Under the pieces are notes generated by a model. It saw only the letters and a program-made list of their open reading frames with translations. It searched no databases and was not told the DNA's origin. Positions 17,341 to 26,172 of a DNA stretch of 64,000 nt are shown piece after piece. The translations under genes and the position numbers were made by a program. Positions within the stretch are counted from its first letter, which is position 1. Each line of letters begins with the position of its first letter. This stretch comes from Azospirillum sp. TSO22-1. GTDB lineage: Bacteria > Pseudomonadota > Alphaproteobacteria > Azospirillales > Azospirillaceae. The stretch is from NCBI RefSeq assembly GCF_003116015.1, contig NZ_LGQZ01000003.1, forward strand, positions 1 through 64,000, given 5' to 3'.

Positions 17341-17369
17341 GTCGCGAAAGGGGAGTTGCCTTCCTCCGG
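17341..17369. repeat. Copy of the GTSGYGAAAGGGGA interspersed motif
   Basis: The segment GTCGCGAAAGGGGAGTTGCC shares its core with the repeats at 14767, 18655 and 21592. It sits in the 165-base gap between bdcR and the TagO-like gene. Only about 15 bases align well, so it may be a heavily eroded copy or chance. Confidence 0.35.
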
Positions 17370-17422
17370 CTCACCGGTAGGGCAGCGACGCCCCGACGGG
17401 AAGCGTCGCTGCAAGCCGAGCA

Positions 17423-18541
17423 TTAAGTCTTTGGGTTTTTGGCGGGCTTTTCGTTGGCTGGGCTCGGCGTACCCGCTCCGCCGACTGGTGCGGTGGTCGG
17501 AACGCCCTTGCAGGATTTCGAGAGAACGGAGATGTGCTCCGTGAGCCCGCCGACGTTGAACGTAAAGTCGATATACGCACTTCTGCGCGGCTGGATGCGG
17601 ATGAAGAACTTCTTAGCCTTGAGAATTCGAGCGATGAACTCGCTTTCCTTGCCTGGATAGAATACGGCCTTACTATTGGTAGCTTCATTCCAATTGCCTG
17701 ATTTCGCAGGCTCGTCGTCGTACCGGTAGGTAACCGGTATCTTGTCGTTGTCGCCGAATAGCAGATCTCCTCCGGCCGTGATCAGAACGTCCAGATTGCG
17801 ATCGCGGCAACGAATGAAGAGCGTCCCTCGGCTGGCCGCCGCCCCATCGGGCGCCACAGCATTCAGCATGAGGGTTGCGTTCGTGCTGTCGTCCAGGGGC
17901 GACTTTTCTTCCAACACGATCCATGTGGGCGACGAAGGCGCCGGCGTGCTGGACGAGTCCGATTCGGGCTGGCTCGGCAGTCCGCCGTCCGCCGGCTTAG
18001 CAGTCTTATTGGAGCCTGGAGCGAAGAGAGCGCTCAGGGTCGCACCGCCGTTGACCGACCGCACCCTAAATGTCATCGACTCGGTTGATTCCGTCGGCCA
18101 GTGACTTTCTCTGAGCTTCGCGCACTGCTGGGTCAAGGTCATGCTGAGCAGACGCTCTTGAAGCTTGCTTCCCTTTAGAAGGTCCCCTCGGCTATCGGTG
18201 GTTTCAATATCCACATCTCCTCCGGCCAGTCGCGTCACCTTGAAGTATTCACTATACGTAGACCGAGAAGTCTCAAGCGAGGCGAGGCGAGGCACGCGGA
18301 GATTGTCCTCGTCGCGGCACAGGCCCAGCGAGTACGTATAAATATAACCGTGATCGCCCACTCCGAGGCTCGAGACGGTTAGTTTTTCGATTTTGGGCGC
18401 GAGCTCATTCCAGTTCATATCGAGCTTGAATCCGTCGTGCGGCGAGGGATCCTGCGCAACAGCAGGCCCTCCAGCCATCAGCATCGTTGCACATAAAGTG
18501 ATCAGCGCGCCTATGGCGCTGAGTCGCGGTTTCTGGGACAT
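17423..18541 (-). CDS. Secreted protein with a TagO/VasI-like domain
   Basis: The 372-residue protein has a signal peptide (cleavage after AVAQ, about residue 30), an N-terminal domain of unknown type and a Ser/Pro linker (about 185-205). Its C-terminal domain resembles the type VI secretion associated TagO/VasI family: the series SPLDDSTNATLMLNA, TLFIRCRDRNLDV, VTYRYDDEPA and a terminal cysteine match the family pattern by recollection. No other type VI gene is in the window, so it is an orphan here. It ends with a lysine-rich tail (NEKPAKNPKT). Confidence 0.6.
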   Translation of the reverse strand: MSQKPRLSAIGALITLCATMLMAGGPAVAQDPSPHDGFKLDMNWNELAPKIEKLTVSSLGVGDHGYIYTYSLGLCRDEDNLRVPRLASLETSRSTYSEYFKVTRLAGGDVDIETTDSRGDLLKGSKLQERLLSMTLTQQCAKLRESHWPTESTESMTFRVRSVNGGATLSALFAPGSNKTAKPADGGLPSQPESDSSSTPAPSSPTWIVLEEKSPLDDSTNATLMLNAVAPDGAAASRGTLFIRCRDRNLDVLITAGGDLLFGDNDKIPVTYRYDDEPAKSGNWNEATNSKAVFYPGKESEFIARILKAKKFFIRIQPRRSAYIDFTFNVGGLTEHISVLSKSCKGVPTTAPVGGAGTPSPANEKPAKNPKT

Positions 18542-18654
18542 CTCCGGTCCTCTCTAACCAGTCAGTCTGCAGCGACTATGATCACGGCAACCAGGGCGCG
18601 ACAAGGGTGCCAACCGCTCGTCTGAGTTGGTCCTGGGTAGTAGGGACCAGTTTA

Positions 18655-18729
18655 GTGGCGAAAGGGGACGCCGGATCCGGAGCCGCTTGATAATCCGCTT
18701 CGCGCCGAAAATCTTGGAACAGTCGGCGG
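18655..18729. repeat. Copy of the GTGGCGAAAGGGGA interspersed repeat
   Basis: It begins GTGGCGAAAGGGGACGCCGG and continues with TCCGCTTCGCGCC. It aligns with 14767-14839 over its whole length with one or two single-base gaps. It lies between the TagO-like gene and a LysR gene, with no coding sequence of its own. The sequence has the look of an insertion sequence terminus, possibly IS21-like, but no partner end or transposase is present. Confidence 0.5.
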
Positions 18730-18754
18730 TAACCGCGCGCCGGTGGGTGGGCGG

Positions 18755-19669
18755 TCACCCTTGCGCGTCGCGCCGCCGCCGTTCCCGCTCGGCCAGCATG
18801 TCGACGAAGATACGGACCTTGGTGGGGCGGAAGCGGGCGGCCGGGAAGACCGCGTGGATGCCTCCGGAAGGCAGACTCCAATGCGGCAGGACCCGGACAA
18901 GGCGGCCCGAGGCAAGATCGTCGGCAACCGCATAGTCAGGCAGCACCGAAAGCCCGGCTCCCTCGCGCACCGCCTCCCGGACCGCGAACGTCGCGTCCAG
19001 GGAGATCGCCGCCCGCGTCGTCACTATCCGCCGCTCGATCTCGTTCCGTGAGAACTGCCAGTTGAGCGGCTCCCGCAACGCTGTGTTGGCGACAAACGGC
19101 AGGGTCGCGATGTCTTCGGGGCCGGAAAGCCCGGCAAGTCGGTCGGCCAGCACCGACGCCGCGACGAGCAACTGGCGGAACGAACCGAGGCGGCGGGCCT
19201 GGAAACTGGTGTCGGTCAGCCAGCCGACCCGGATGGCCAAATCGATGTTGCGGGCCACGAGGTCGAGGGACTGGTCGGCCAGCACGACATCGGCCTTGCA
19301 GGCGGGAAAGCTTCGGGTGAAGGCAGTGATGGCCGGCACGACGACGGACACGCCGTAGTCGAAGGGCGCGGTCAGCCGGATGAGGCCGGACGGCGTCGCC
19401 GCCGTCTCGGCCAATTCCTCGAACGCGTCCTCCGCTTCACGCAGGACCAGGGCGCAACGCTGGTAGAAGGTCCGTCCGGCTTCGGTCGGCTCCACCTTGC
19501 GCGTGGTGCGGACCAGGAGCGTAGTGCTGACGTCCTCCTCGAGCCGTGCGACCTGCTGGCTGACCACGGCCTTGGTGATGCCGAGCCGCTCCGCTGCTCC
19601 GGTAAACGAGCCCGTCTCCACCACTGCGGCGAAATAGGTGAGACGGTTAAGGTTTCTCGGTTCGTTCAT
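18755..19669 (-). CDS. LysR-family transcriptional regulator
   Basis: The 304-residue protein has an N-terminal helix-turn-helix (about 6-65, with SFTGAAERLGITKAVVSQQV) and a LysR effector domain. It resembles the large group controlling oxidative or redox genes (AaeR/DhcR-like subfamily), a family-level impression only. It is divergent from the DsbA-like gene at 19779 and probably regulates that gene and the MBL-fold gene. Its upstream gap (19670-19778) contains ATGCTGATAGCATACAG, a near-palindrome (TATGCTGATAGCATA, 19689-19703) that could be its operator. Confidence 0.9.
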   Translation of the reverse strand: MNEPRNLNRLTYFAAVVETGSFTGAAERLGITKAVVSQQVARLEEDVSTTLLVRTTRKVEPTEAGRTFYQRCALVLREAEDAFEELAETAATPSGLIRLTAPFDYGVSVVVPAITAFTRSFPACKADVVLADQSLDLVARNIDLAIRVGWLTDTSFQARRLGSFRQLLVAASVLADRLAGLSGPEDIATLPFVANTALREPLNWQFSRNEIERRIVTTRAAISLDATFAVREAVREGAGLSVLPDYAVADDLASGRLVRVLPHWSLPSGGIHAVFPAARFRPTKVRIFVDMLAERERRRRDAQG

Positions 19670-19778
19670 GGCCTGGATACGCGAATTTGTATGCTGATAG
19701 CATACAGTATGTCTGCTTTGCGTGGCCTACACCACACAACTGCGAAAGGCTAGTGTCACAGCTGGCACGGAGGCTGAC

Positions 19779-20438
19779 ATGACGCCGCCCAAGACCCTGA
19801 CCTATCTGTTCGATCCGCTCTGTGGCTGGTGCTACGGCGCCTCGCCGGTGATCGCGACCCTGGCCGACGCCCAGGGCGTCACGTTGGAGATGGCGCCGAC
19901 CGGGCTGTTTTCCGGCGACGGCGCCCGGCCGATGGACGACCGCTTCGCGGCCTACGCGTGGTCGAACGACCAGCGCATCGCACGTCTGACCGGTCGGCAC
20001 TTCACCGAACTCTACCGGACCCGCGTGCTCGCCGATCGCCGGCAGATGCTTGACAGCGGCCCGGCGACCTTGGCGCTGACGGCCGTTTCGCTGTCCGCAC
20101 CGGACCGCGAAGCCGAGGCGCTCAGTGCGATTCAAGCCGCACGCTACGTCGACGGGCGGGATGTCACGGCGTTGTCGACGCTGACCGAGGTGCTGACGGC
20201 CCTTGGGCTTGTGGAAGCCGCCGCCCTGATCGCGCAGGCGGGCGCCGGGCTTCTGGCCGCAAACCGGTCGCGCATGGATCGCGCCCGGGCGCTCATGACC
20301 GAGTTCCGCGCCGACGGCGTGCCGGCCCTCGTCGTCGATGACGGGGCGAAACGCTGGATGCTGCACGCGAGCGCCCTCTTCGCCGCCCCCGACGCCCAGG
20401 CCGTCCAGTTGGGGGCCGCCCGGCTGGGTGCCGCATAA
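19779..20438 (+). CDS. DsbA/FrnE-like thiol oxidoreductase
   Basis: The 219-residue thioredoxin-fold protein carries the redox motif CGWC near its N-terminus (LFDPLCGWCYGA) and no signal peptide, so it is cytoplasmic, like FrnE/2-hydroxychromene isomerase relatives. The ATG at 19779 follows a GGAGG site. It is divergent from the LysR gene and 38 bases upstream of the MBL-fold gene. It probably acts in thiol oxidation or isomerisation in stress handling; the partner is unknown. Confidence 0.82.
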   Translation: MTPPKTLTYLFDPLCGWCYGASPVIATLADAQGVTLEMAPTGLFSGDGARPMDDRFAAYAWSNDQRIARLTGRHFTELYRTRVLADRRQMLDSGPATLALTAVSLSAPDREAEALSAIQAARYVDGRDVTALSTLTEVLTALGLVEAAALIAQAGAGLLAANRSRMDRARALMTEFRADGVPALVVDDGAKRWMLHASALFAAPDAQAVQLGAARLGAA

Positions 20439-20476
20439 CCCGCCCCGCCCCTGATTTTCAACGAGGGAGAATCACC

Positions 20477-21376
20477 ATGCTCACGCGGAGAGACATCATG
20501 AAGACCATCGCCGTCGGAGGCACCGCCATCACGTTCGCTCCCCTGAACGAATCCGCGGCGGCCGGCGGCGGGCTGAGCTGGAAGCACTTCCCGGCCGGCG
20601 AACACGGCTTCTTCCGCGCTCCCGTCCTGATTTCGGGTACTAATGACACCATCCTCATCGACGGGGGCTTCACCCTGGCGGATGGCAAAGCCCTAGCCGA
20701 CGCGATCAAGGCGACGGGCAGGACGCTGACCGCGGTTTACGTCAGCCAGAGTGACCCGGACTATTATTTCGGTCTTGCCCCCATCAAGGCGGCTTTCCCA
20801 GCCGCCCGCGTTATCGCCGCCTCCGCCACGATCGACGCGATCAAGGGCAACGTCGAGAAGAAGCTGGCCACCTGGGGGCCGCAGCTCAAGGAGAACGGCC
20901 CGCAGACGCTCGCCGACGTGGTGATGCCCGAGGCCTTCGACGGACGCTCGCTCAGCCTCGATGGCCAATCCATCGAGATCGTCGACGCGGAGGGCCTCAC
21001 CAATCGCCGCTATCTCTGGGTGCCCTCGCTCGGGGCGATCTTCGGTGGCGTCATGGTCTTTTCCGGCCTCCATGTCTGGACCGCGGATACGCAGAGCAAG
21101 GAGTCCAGGGCGGCCTGGGTGAAGACACTCGACACCATGGCGGCACGCAATCCGAACATCGTGGTCGCCGGCCATCAGGCGCCCGGCGCAGCCTCAGACG
21201 CCGCGGCCATCACCTACACAAAGGCCTACCTTCTCGCGTTCGAGGAGGAATTTGCGAAGGCGGCGAACAGTGCCGACCTCATCGCGGCGATGACCAAGCG
21301 CTATCCCGACGCGGGTATGGGCATCGCCCTGCAGATCGGCGCCAAGGTGGCGACCGGTGAAATGAAATGGGGATGA
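20477..21376 (+). CDS. Secreted MBL-fold protein with degenerate metal site
   Basis: The 299-residue protein has a Tat-like N-terminus (RRDIMKTIAVGG) and then a metallo-beta-lactamase fold. The normal H-x-H-x-D-H motif is replaced by QSDPDY (in VSQSDPDYYFG). A later histidine (VVAGHQAPG) remains. Loss of three metal histidines means classical two-zinc hydrolysis is doubtful. It follows the DsbA-like gene by 38 bases and is probably co-regulated by the LysR protein. Confidence 0.82.
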   Translation: MLTRRDIMKTIAVGGTAITFAPLNESAAAGGGLSWKHFPAGEHGFFRAPVLISGTNDTILIDGGFTLADGKALADAIKATGRTLTAVYVSQSDPDYYFGLAPIKAAFPAARVIAASATIDAIKGNVEKKLATWGPQLKENGPQTLADVVMPEAFDGRSLSLDGQSIEIVDAEGLTNRRYLWVPSLGAIFGGVMVFSGLHVWTADTQSKESRAAWVKTLDTMAARNPNIVVAGHQAPGAASDAAAITYTKAYLLAFEEEFAKAANSADLIAAMTKRYPDAGMGIALQIGAKVATGEMKWG

Positions 21377-21591
21377 CGCCGCACCGTTGTGCCGGTTCCT
21401 GCCGCGGTTTGAACACCAGACCCAGGGACCGGCCCGGCATGCAGCCGTCCTCACAGAGGCTCTCGGCGGCCCCGCGGCGGCATGCCTGTGGGTCTATGCG
21501 CGCGACAACCGCGCCAACGCCGACACCACCGCTCCGGCTGTGCTTCACCGCTATACGCCGGTCGCAAGGGGGAGCATCCGCCGATAGGGCT

Positions 21592-21620
21592 GTGGTGAAA
21601 GGGGAGGGCCTCAGCATGAG
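21592..21620. repeat. Copy of the GTGGTGAAAGGGGA interspersed motif
   Basis: GTGGTGAAAGGGGAGGGCC lies in the 535-base gap between the MBL-fold gene and the D-amino-acid operon. It also resembles 10116-10139, where the same letters are split by four bases. Apart from this and the terminator at 21738-21762, the 21377-21911 gap shows no gene I can support, although 21387-21587 might be a short coding remnant. Confidence 0.35.
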
Positions 21621-21737
21621 GTACCGAAAAGCAGCGGAGGCAGCACCGCTACGCCAAACTCCCAGATATTGGTAATTAATGGTTTGTATATTTACACTAT
21701 CGTTTCCGTCAATGAAAGACTATTTCAACTATATGGC

Positions 21738-21762
21738 AAAAAAAGGAGGGGGCGAGCCCCTC
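21738..21762 (-). terminator. Rho-independent terminator of the D-amino-acid operon
   Basis: On the minus strand, GAGGGG-CTCGC-CCCCTC forms a six-pair hairpin followed by C and seven T residues. It lies about 150 bases past the stop of the last gene (21912) of the ten-gene minus-strand operon, which it would terminate. Confidence 0.8.
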
Positions 21763-21911
21763 AGTTTCAGGGAGGAATACGACTGAACCTTCGGGAACGC
21801 ACGTTGAAGGCTCAGCGTTTCAGGCGAACACGCGCCTGAGCTCTGAACTCAAATCAACAGCCGCTGCGTCATCGATGCTGGCAGGCGAAACAACAGCAAG
21901 CTCGCGTTGCC

Positions 21912-22829
21912 TCAGACACGTGAACCAAGCCGCTGCACAACCAAGTTTGCCAACGCGACGTCCTCAACCCCTACGCCGACCGACTTGTAAACGATGATCT
22001 GTTCGTCGTCGCTCCGCCATGCGGCGGGACTGGCAACAACAGCACCCAGTTCCTCCACACGCCCCCAGTCCACCGCGTCGCCGGCGAGGATCAGGTCTCC
22101 CGCCTCGCGACGGGCCTGCGGTTTCCATTCCACCACGATGCGTCCGGCGCGTTCCAGCAGCAGCGCATCGATCTCACGGGCGACGGGCTTGCTCGACCCG
22201 ATCGCCGCAACGAAGGCCCCCGGCTTCACGGCATTTCCGGAGAAAAGCGGGGCCGTGGCGCGCGTGGCGGTCACGATGATGTCGGCATCCTGCAGGGCGT
22301 CCGCCGCGTTGGTCGCCGTTGCATGCACGCCAAACCGCTCGCGGACCCAGGCGGCACACGCATCGGCCGCGTCCAGGCCGACGATGCGCACGGTGCGGAA
22401 CGGGCGGGCGGTCACAAAGGCTTCCAGATGAGCGCGGGCCTGGACCCCGGTGCCGAAGACGGCGAGCACCCCGGCGTCGCGCCGGGCCAGGGCGTTGGCG
22501 GCCACCACGGTGACCGCGGCGGTGCGGTACTCGGTCAGTGCATTGCCTTCCATGACGGCGATCAAACGCCCGTCCACGTTGGAAAACAGGGAGAGGAGGA
22601 AATTGAACTTGCCGCCGACCGTCGGGTAGACCTTGGCGCCCATGACGCCGGCGCCGGAGAGGATGGCGCCCATCATGCTGAGCGACACGCCGTCGCCGTG
22701 CGCCCGGACACGCTCCTGCATGGCGCCGCTGCCATGACCGTAGTCCCGAAAGGCATCCGTCATGGCGGCGACCGCATCGGGAAAGGTAAGGACGCTGCGC
22801 ACGTCCGCGTCGCTGATGAACACCGTCAC
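21912..22829 (-). CDS. Ornithine cyclodeaminase/mu-crystallin family protein
   Basis: The 305-residue protein has the Rossmann motif VFGTGVQARAHLEAF and an N-terminal substrate domain with the family lysine (GAKVYPTVGG). Members reduce imino acids, deaminate ornithine or dehydrogenate amino acids such as alanine with NAD. As the last gene of the D-amino-acid operon, it probably reduces or processes the imino or keto acid made by DadA, which is inference. The specific reaction cannot be chosen from sequence. Confidence 0.85.
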   Translation of the reverse strand: MTVFISDADVRSVLTFPDAVAAMTDAFRDYGHGSGAMQERVRAHGDGVSLSMMGAILSGAGVMGAKVYPTVGGKFNFLLSLFSNVDGRLIAVMEGNALTEYRTAAVTVVAANALARRDAGVLAVFGTGVQARAHLEAFVTARPFRTVRIVGLDAADACAAWVRERFGVHATATNAADALQDADIIVTATRATAPLFSGNAVKPGAFVAAIGSSKPVAREIDALLLERAGRIVVEWKPQARREAGDLILAGDAVDWGRVEELGAVVASPAAWRSDDEQIIVYKSVGVGVEDVALANLVVQRLGSRV

Positions 22830-22875
22830 CTCCTGAATTCAAGGAAAAATGGTCGCGGGTCGGCCACGGCACACG

Positions 22876-23103
22876 TCAAACGGATGGGGGCCTCGACGCG
22901 CCGGCGCGGTCCAATCCCAATTTGGCGTAGACAGAGTGGTGGATGAGCGTGCCCGTCTTCAGGTCACGCAGTTCAATCGTGAATCCGATGCCGCTGCCCG
23001 AAAAGATCTCTTCGATCCGTTTGACACAGATCTTGACCGTTTCAGATGCATTCGGAGACACCGCGATACTGTCCTGGACAAAGCAGCTGATTTCATATCG
23101 CAT
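22876..23103 (-). CDS. Small hypothetical protein in D-amino-acid operon
   Basis: The 75-residue protein starts at the ATG at 23103, after an AGGGAG site. It has no signal peptide or membrane segment, two cysteines near the N-terminal half and a compact alternating pattern (ETVKICVKRIEEIFSGSGIG). I do not recognise the family. Its position between dadA and the OCD gene, on the same strand, suggests a helper or regulatory role in this catabolism. Coding status rests on the ribosome site and operon position. Confidence 0.55.
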   Translation of the reverse strand: MRYEISCFVQDSIAVSPNASETVKICVKRIEEIFSGSGIGFTIELRDLKTGTLIHHSVYAKLGLDRAGASRPPSV

Positions 23104-23166
23104 CGCTTGCTCCCTGGGTTGTTCATGCAACAAGGCGACAACGCCCCTATCACGGCGGGACGGCGG

Positions 23167-24459
23167 CTACGATGCTACGGCGAGCCGTGCCCCAGCGGCG
23201 GGCTGCGCTTCCGTCACCGTGAAGCCGGCGAGCGGAATGGCGGGACGCCGTCCGGCGACCAGATCGCCAATGACCCGTGCCGATCCCATGGCCAGGGTGA
23301 AGCCAAGCGCGCCATGCCCGACGTTGAGGAGCAGGTTGCTCATCGGCGTGTGCCCAAGCATAGGCTTGCTGGTCGGCGTCGCCGGCCGCAGGCCGCACCA
23401 TGGCTCGACCCGCCGGTAGTCCGAGGCCTCGGGGAAGGCAGACTTGGCCTCGCGGATCAGCAGGGCCAGCCGGTCCTGGTCCAACTCCCGTCCGTACCCG
23501 ACGACATCGGCCATGCCGGCGACGCGCAGCCGGTCGCCGAGCCTGGCATAGACGATCTTGCGCGCGTGATCGGTGACGCTGACGCGGGGCGTCGCCGCGG
23601 GATCACGCACCGCGACCGAGAGGCTGTATCCCTTCAGCGGGTAGATCGGCAGGCCGAGCCCCGCCGTACGAGCCAGCGTCCGGCTTCCAGCGCCGAGAGC
23701 CAGCACATAGGCGTCGGCCTCGACAACACCCTGGTCGGTTTCCAAAGCCAACACGCGCTGACGGTCGCACACGAACCGGCTGGCCGTGCGGCCGTAGGCG
23801 AAGGTGACCCCGTAGGTCTCGGTGCGCAGCAGCGATTCCAGACCCGCGCAGAACCGGTGGCAGTCGCCAGCCTGCTCACTTGGGGTGAAGATCCCCCCGA
23901 CCAGACGGTCGCGGATGTGGAGCAGCGCCGGCTCAATCTCCAGGCATACCGCGGCGTCCACGGCGCGCTGCTCGCAGCCGAGGCGCTCCTGGAAACGCAT
24001 CTGGGCGACCCCGCCCCGAAAACCCTTCTCGGTCGAGTAGACGACCAGCTTGCCCGTGCGGGAGTGGACGAACTCCACCCCTGTCTGGGCCACGAACTCC
24101 TCCATCAACGCCCGGCTGTACAGGGCGAGCGTCAGCAGGCGCTCGGTGGTGCGTCGGCTCTGCGTGCTGGTGCAGGCCATCAGGAACTGCAGGCACCAGC
24201 GCCATTGGTGCGGATCGAGCTGCGGCCGGAAGCGCAGGGGTGAAGTGCGGTCCAGCAGCCAGAACGGCAGGTCGAGAAGCGCGCCTGGGCTGGCCAGCGG
24301 CGCCACATAGCTGTAGCTGAGCTGCCCGCCGTTGGCGTAGCTCGCGCCAAGCCCCGGACCACCCTCCCGATCGACGACGGTCACCGTGTGGCCGTCGCGG
24401 GCAAGGCAATAGGCCGTGGTCAGGCCGGTCACCCCGGCTCCGAGAACGAGAACGTGCAT
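23167..24459 (-). CDS. dadA: D-amino acid dehydrogenase
   Basis: The 430-residue protein begins with MHVLVLGAGVTGLTTAYCLA (FAD-binding) and carries DadA-type features, including YANGGQLSYSY, LPIYPLKGYSLS and the C-terminal NVGHGALGFTLAMGSARVIGD. Enzymes of this group oxidise D-amino acids to 2-keto acids, passing electrons to the respiratory chain. In the operon it would act after the D-aminoacylase frees D-amino acids. Length and ends match the usual 410-435-residue family. Confidence 0.9.
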   Translation of the reverse strand: MHVLVLGAGVTGLTTAYCLARDGHTVTVVDREGGPGLGASYANGGQLSYSYVAPLASPGALLDLPFWLLDRTSPLRFRPQLDPHQWRWCLQFLMACTSTQSRRTTERLLTLALYSRALMEEFVAQTGVEFVHSRTGKLVVYSTEKGFRGGVAQMRFQERLGCEQRAVDAAVCLEIEPALLHIRDRLVGGIFTPSEQAGDCHRFCAGLESLLRTETYGVTFAYGRTASRFVCDRQRVLALETDQGVVEADAYVLALGAGSRTLARTAGLGLPIYPLKGYSLSVAVRDPAATPRVSVTDHARKIVYARLGDRLRVAGMADVVGYGRELDQDRLALLIREAKSAFPEASDYRRVEPWCGLRPATPTSKPMLGHTPMSNLLLNVGHGALGFTLAMGSARVIGDLVAGRRPAIPLAGFTVTEAQPAAGARLAVAS

Positions 24460-24492
24460 GTGCGCACCTTTCGTGAAGAGGTCGGCGTCCGC

Positions 24493-26154
24493 TCAGGCGG
24501 CGCGCAGCTGCGCCAGAAACCGCGCCACGGCTTCGTGCAGGTGTTTGGCCTGGGTGACGAACTCGTTGGCGACCGCCTGCGCCTCGCGCACCGTCGCCGA
24601 AGAGGTCTCTGCCGCCGCGCTGACGTCGGTGATGTGCTGGGACACCTCCCGCGTGCCCAAAGCCACCCCCTGCACGTGCCGGGCGATGTCGGCCGTGGCG
24701 GCGCCCTGCTGCTCGACGGCCGTCGCGATGGTGGTGGAGATCTGCTGCATGGCGGTGATCGTCTCAGCGATCTCGCGGATGGCGGCCACGGCGCCGCCGG
24801 TGGCGCTCTGCATTGCCCCGACCTGGGCTTTGATCTCGTCGGTCGCCTTTCCGGTCTGCGACGCCAGATTCTTCACCTCCGAGGCGACGATCGCGAAGCC
24901 ACGGCCCATCTCACCGGCCCGCGCCGCCTCGATGGTGGCGTTCAGCGCCAGCAGGTTGGTGCGATGGGCGATCTCACTGATCAGCGTGACGATGCGGCCG
25001 ATGCGTTGCGCCGCCTCCTCCAGGCTCGCGACCATGGCGTTGGTATGGTGCGCCTTTGCGTTGGCATCGCGCGCCACGTCGGCGGCGCGGCTGACCTGGC
25101 TGGACACCGCGCCGATGGACGAGGACAGCTCCTCGGCACCACCCGCCACCGCGTCGACGCGCACCGACGCCTCGTCGGCCAGGGAGGCGACCTTCGCCGC
25201 CTCCCGGCTGGAGCACACGGCGGCCTCGAAGACGACGCTGAATCGGGTCTGGAGTTGGGCCGCGCGCTCGTTGAGGACCGTCACCACACTGTGGACGCTG
25301 CTTTCCAGGCGGTCCGAGATGTCGGCCAGCAGGCTGTGCTGCTCGGCCGCGGTGCGGTCGGCCTGCACCGCGGCCTCGGCCGCAAGCCGCCCGCGTTCCA
25401 GCAACGCGTCGCGGAACACCTGCACCGACCGTGCCATGGTGCCGATCTCGTCGGCGCGCGCGGCGTGCGGGACGTCGACGCTCGTATCGCCGCCGGACAG
25501 GTGTTGCATGGTCTGGGCGATGCGCAGCATCGGCCGGGACACCAGGTACGCGACGAAGGCGTAGAGGATGATCGCTCCCAGCACCGACGCAGCGGCGCCC
25601 AAGGCCATGACGATGCGCTGCTCGGCGAAGCGGTCGGCGGCCGTTTGGGATTGCAACGCGAGCGCCGCGCGCTCCGCCTCGATGGTCTCGCTGACGGAGC
25701 GGCGGATCCGCTGGCTCGCCGCGCGGGATGTGTCGGTGGCGGTCATGATCCGGATGTCGCCCTGCACCGCCTCGCGCCACAGCGCGAGGGACTCGGCGGT
25801 GGCCTCCAGCCGGTCGCGGTGCGGCAGGTCCGCCGGCCGGAGCGCCTTGGTCTCCTCGATCAGGGTGTCGAAACGACGCTTCAGCGTGTCCTTGAAAGGG
25901 GCCAGAACGGCGGAATCAGTGGAGGCCAGGTAAAGGCTGACGGCCATCTCCTGCTCGGAGACGTTCTGGAGGATCTGCTGCAACCGGACGATCACCTCGT
26001 AGCCTTGCACGGTGGCTTCGCCGCTGCGGCCGATCGCCTCCAGGCCGCGCAGATTGACGCCGGCCACAGCGAACGACGCCGCAACGAAGACACCGAAGAG
26101 AAGGAACAGCTTGGACGCGATGCCACTGACGCGGTTGCTCAGGCCTTTGCTCAT
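24493..26154 (-). CDS. Methyl-accepting chemotaxis protein, CHASE3-like sensor
   Basis: This 553-residue receptor has an N-terminal membrane segment (about 14-32), a helical periplasmic sensor of about 150 residues (CHASE3-like), a second membrane segment (about 185-207) and a HAMP domain. A signalling domain with the conserved tip [21 protein letters not shown] completes it. It lies inside the D-amino-acid operon between dadA and the D-aminoacylase gene, 18 bases after the latter. It may sense the same compounds the operon degrades, so that movement and metabolism are expressed together. Confidence 0.92.
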   Translation of the reverse strand: MSKGLSNRVSGIASKLFLLFGVFVAASFAVAGVNLRGLEAIGRSGEATVQGYEVIVRLQQILQNVSEQEMAVSLYLASTDSAVLAPFKDTLKRRFDTLIEETKALRPADLPHRDRLEATAESLALWREAVQGDIRIMTATDTSRAASQRIRRSVSETIEAERAALALQSQTAADRFAEQRIVMALGAAASVLGAIILYAFVAYLVSRPMLRIAQTMQHLSGGDTSVDVPHAARADEIGTMARSVQVFRDALLERGRLAAEAAVQADRTAAEQHSLLADISDRLESSVHSVVTVLNERAAQLQTRFSVVFEAAVCSSREAAKVASLADEASVRVDAVAGGAEELSSSIGAVSSQVSRAADVARDANAKAHHTNAMVASLEEAAQRIGRIVTLISEIAHRTNLLALNATIEAARAGEMGRGFAIVASEVKNLASQTGKATDEIKAQVGAMQSATGGAVAAIREIAETITAMQQISTTIATAVEQQGAATADIARHVQGVALGTREVSQHITDVSAAAETSSATVREAQAVANEFVTQAKHLHEAVARFLAQLRAA

Positions 26155-26172
26155 GATCGCCTCCTCCGCGCG

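Noticed and set aside
21387..21587. Possible acetyltransferase remnant in the gap after the MBL-fold gene
   Set aside because: A short stretch vaguely resembles a GNAT C-terminus, but there is no start, no ribosome site and no supporting motif.
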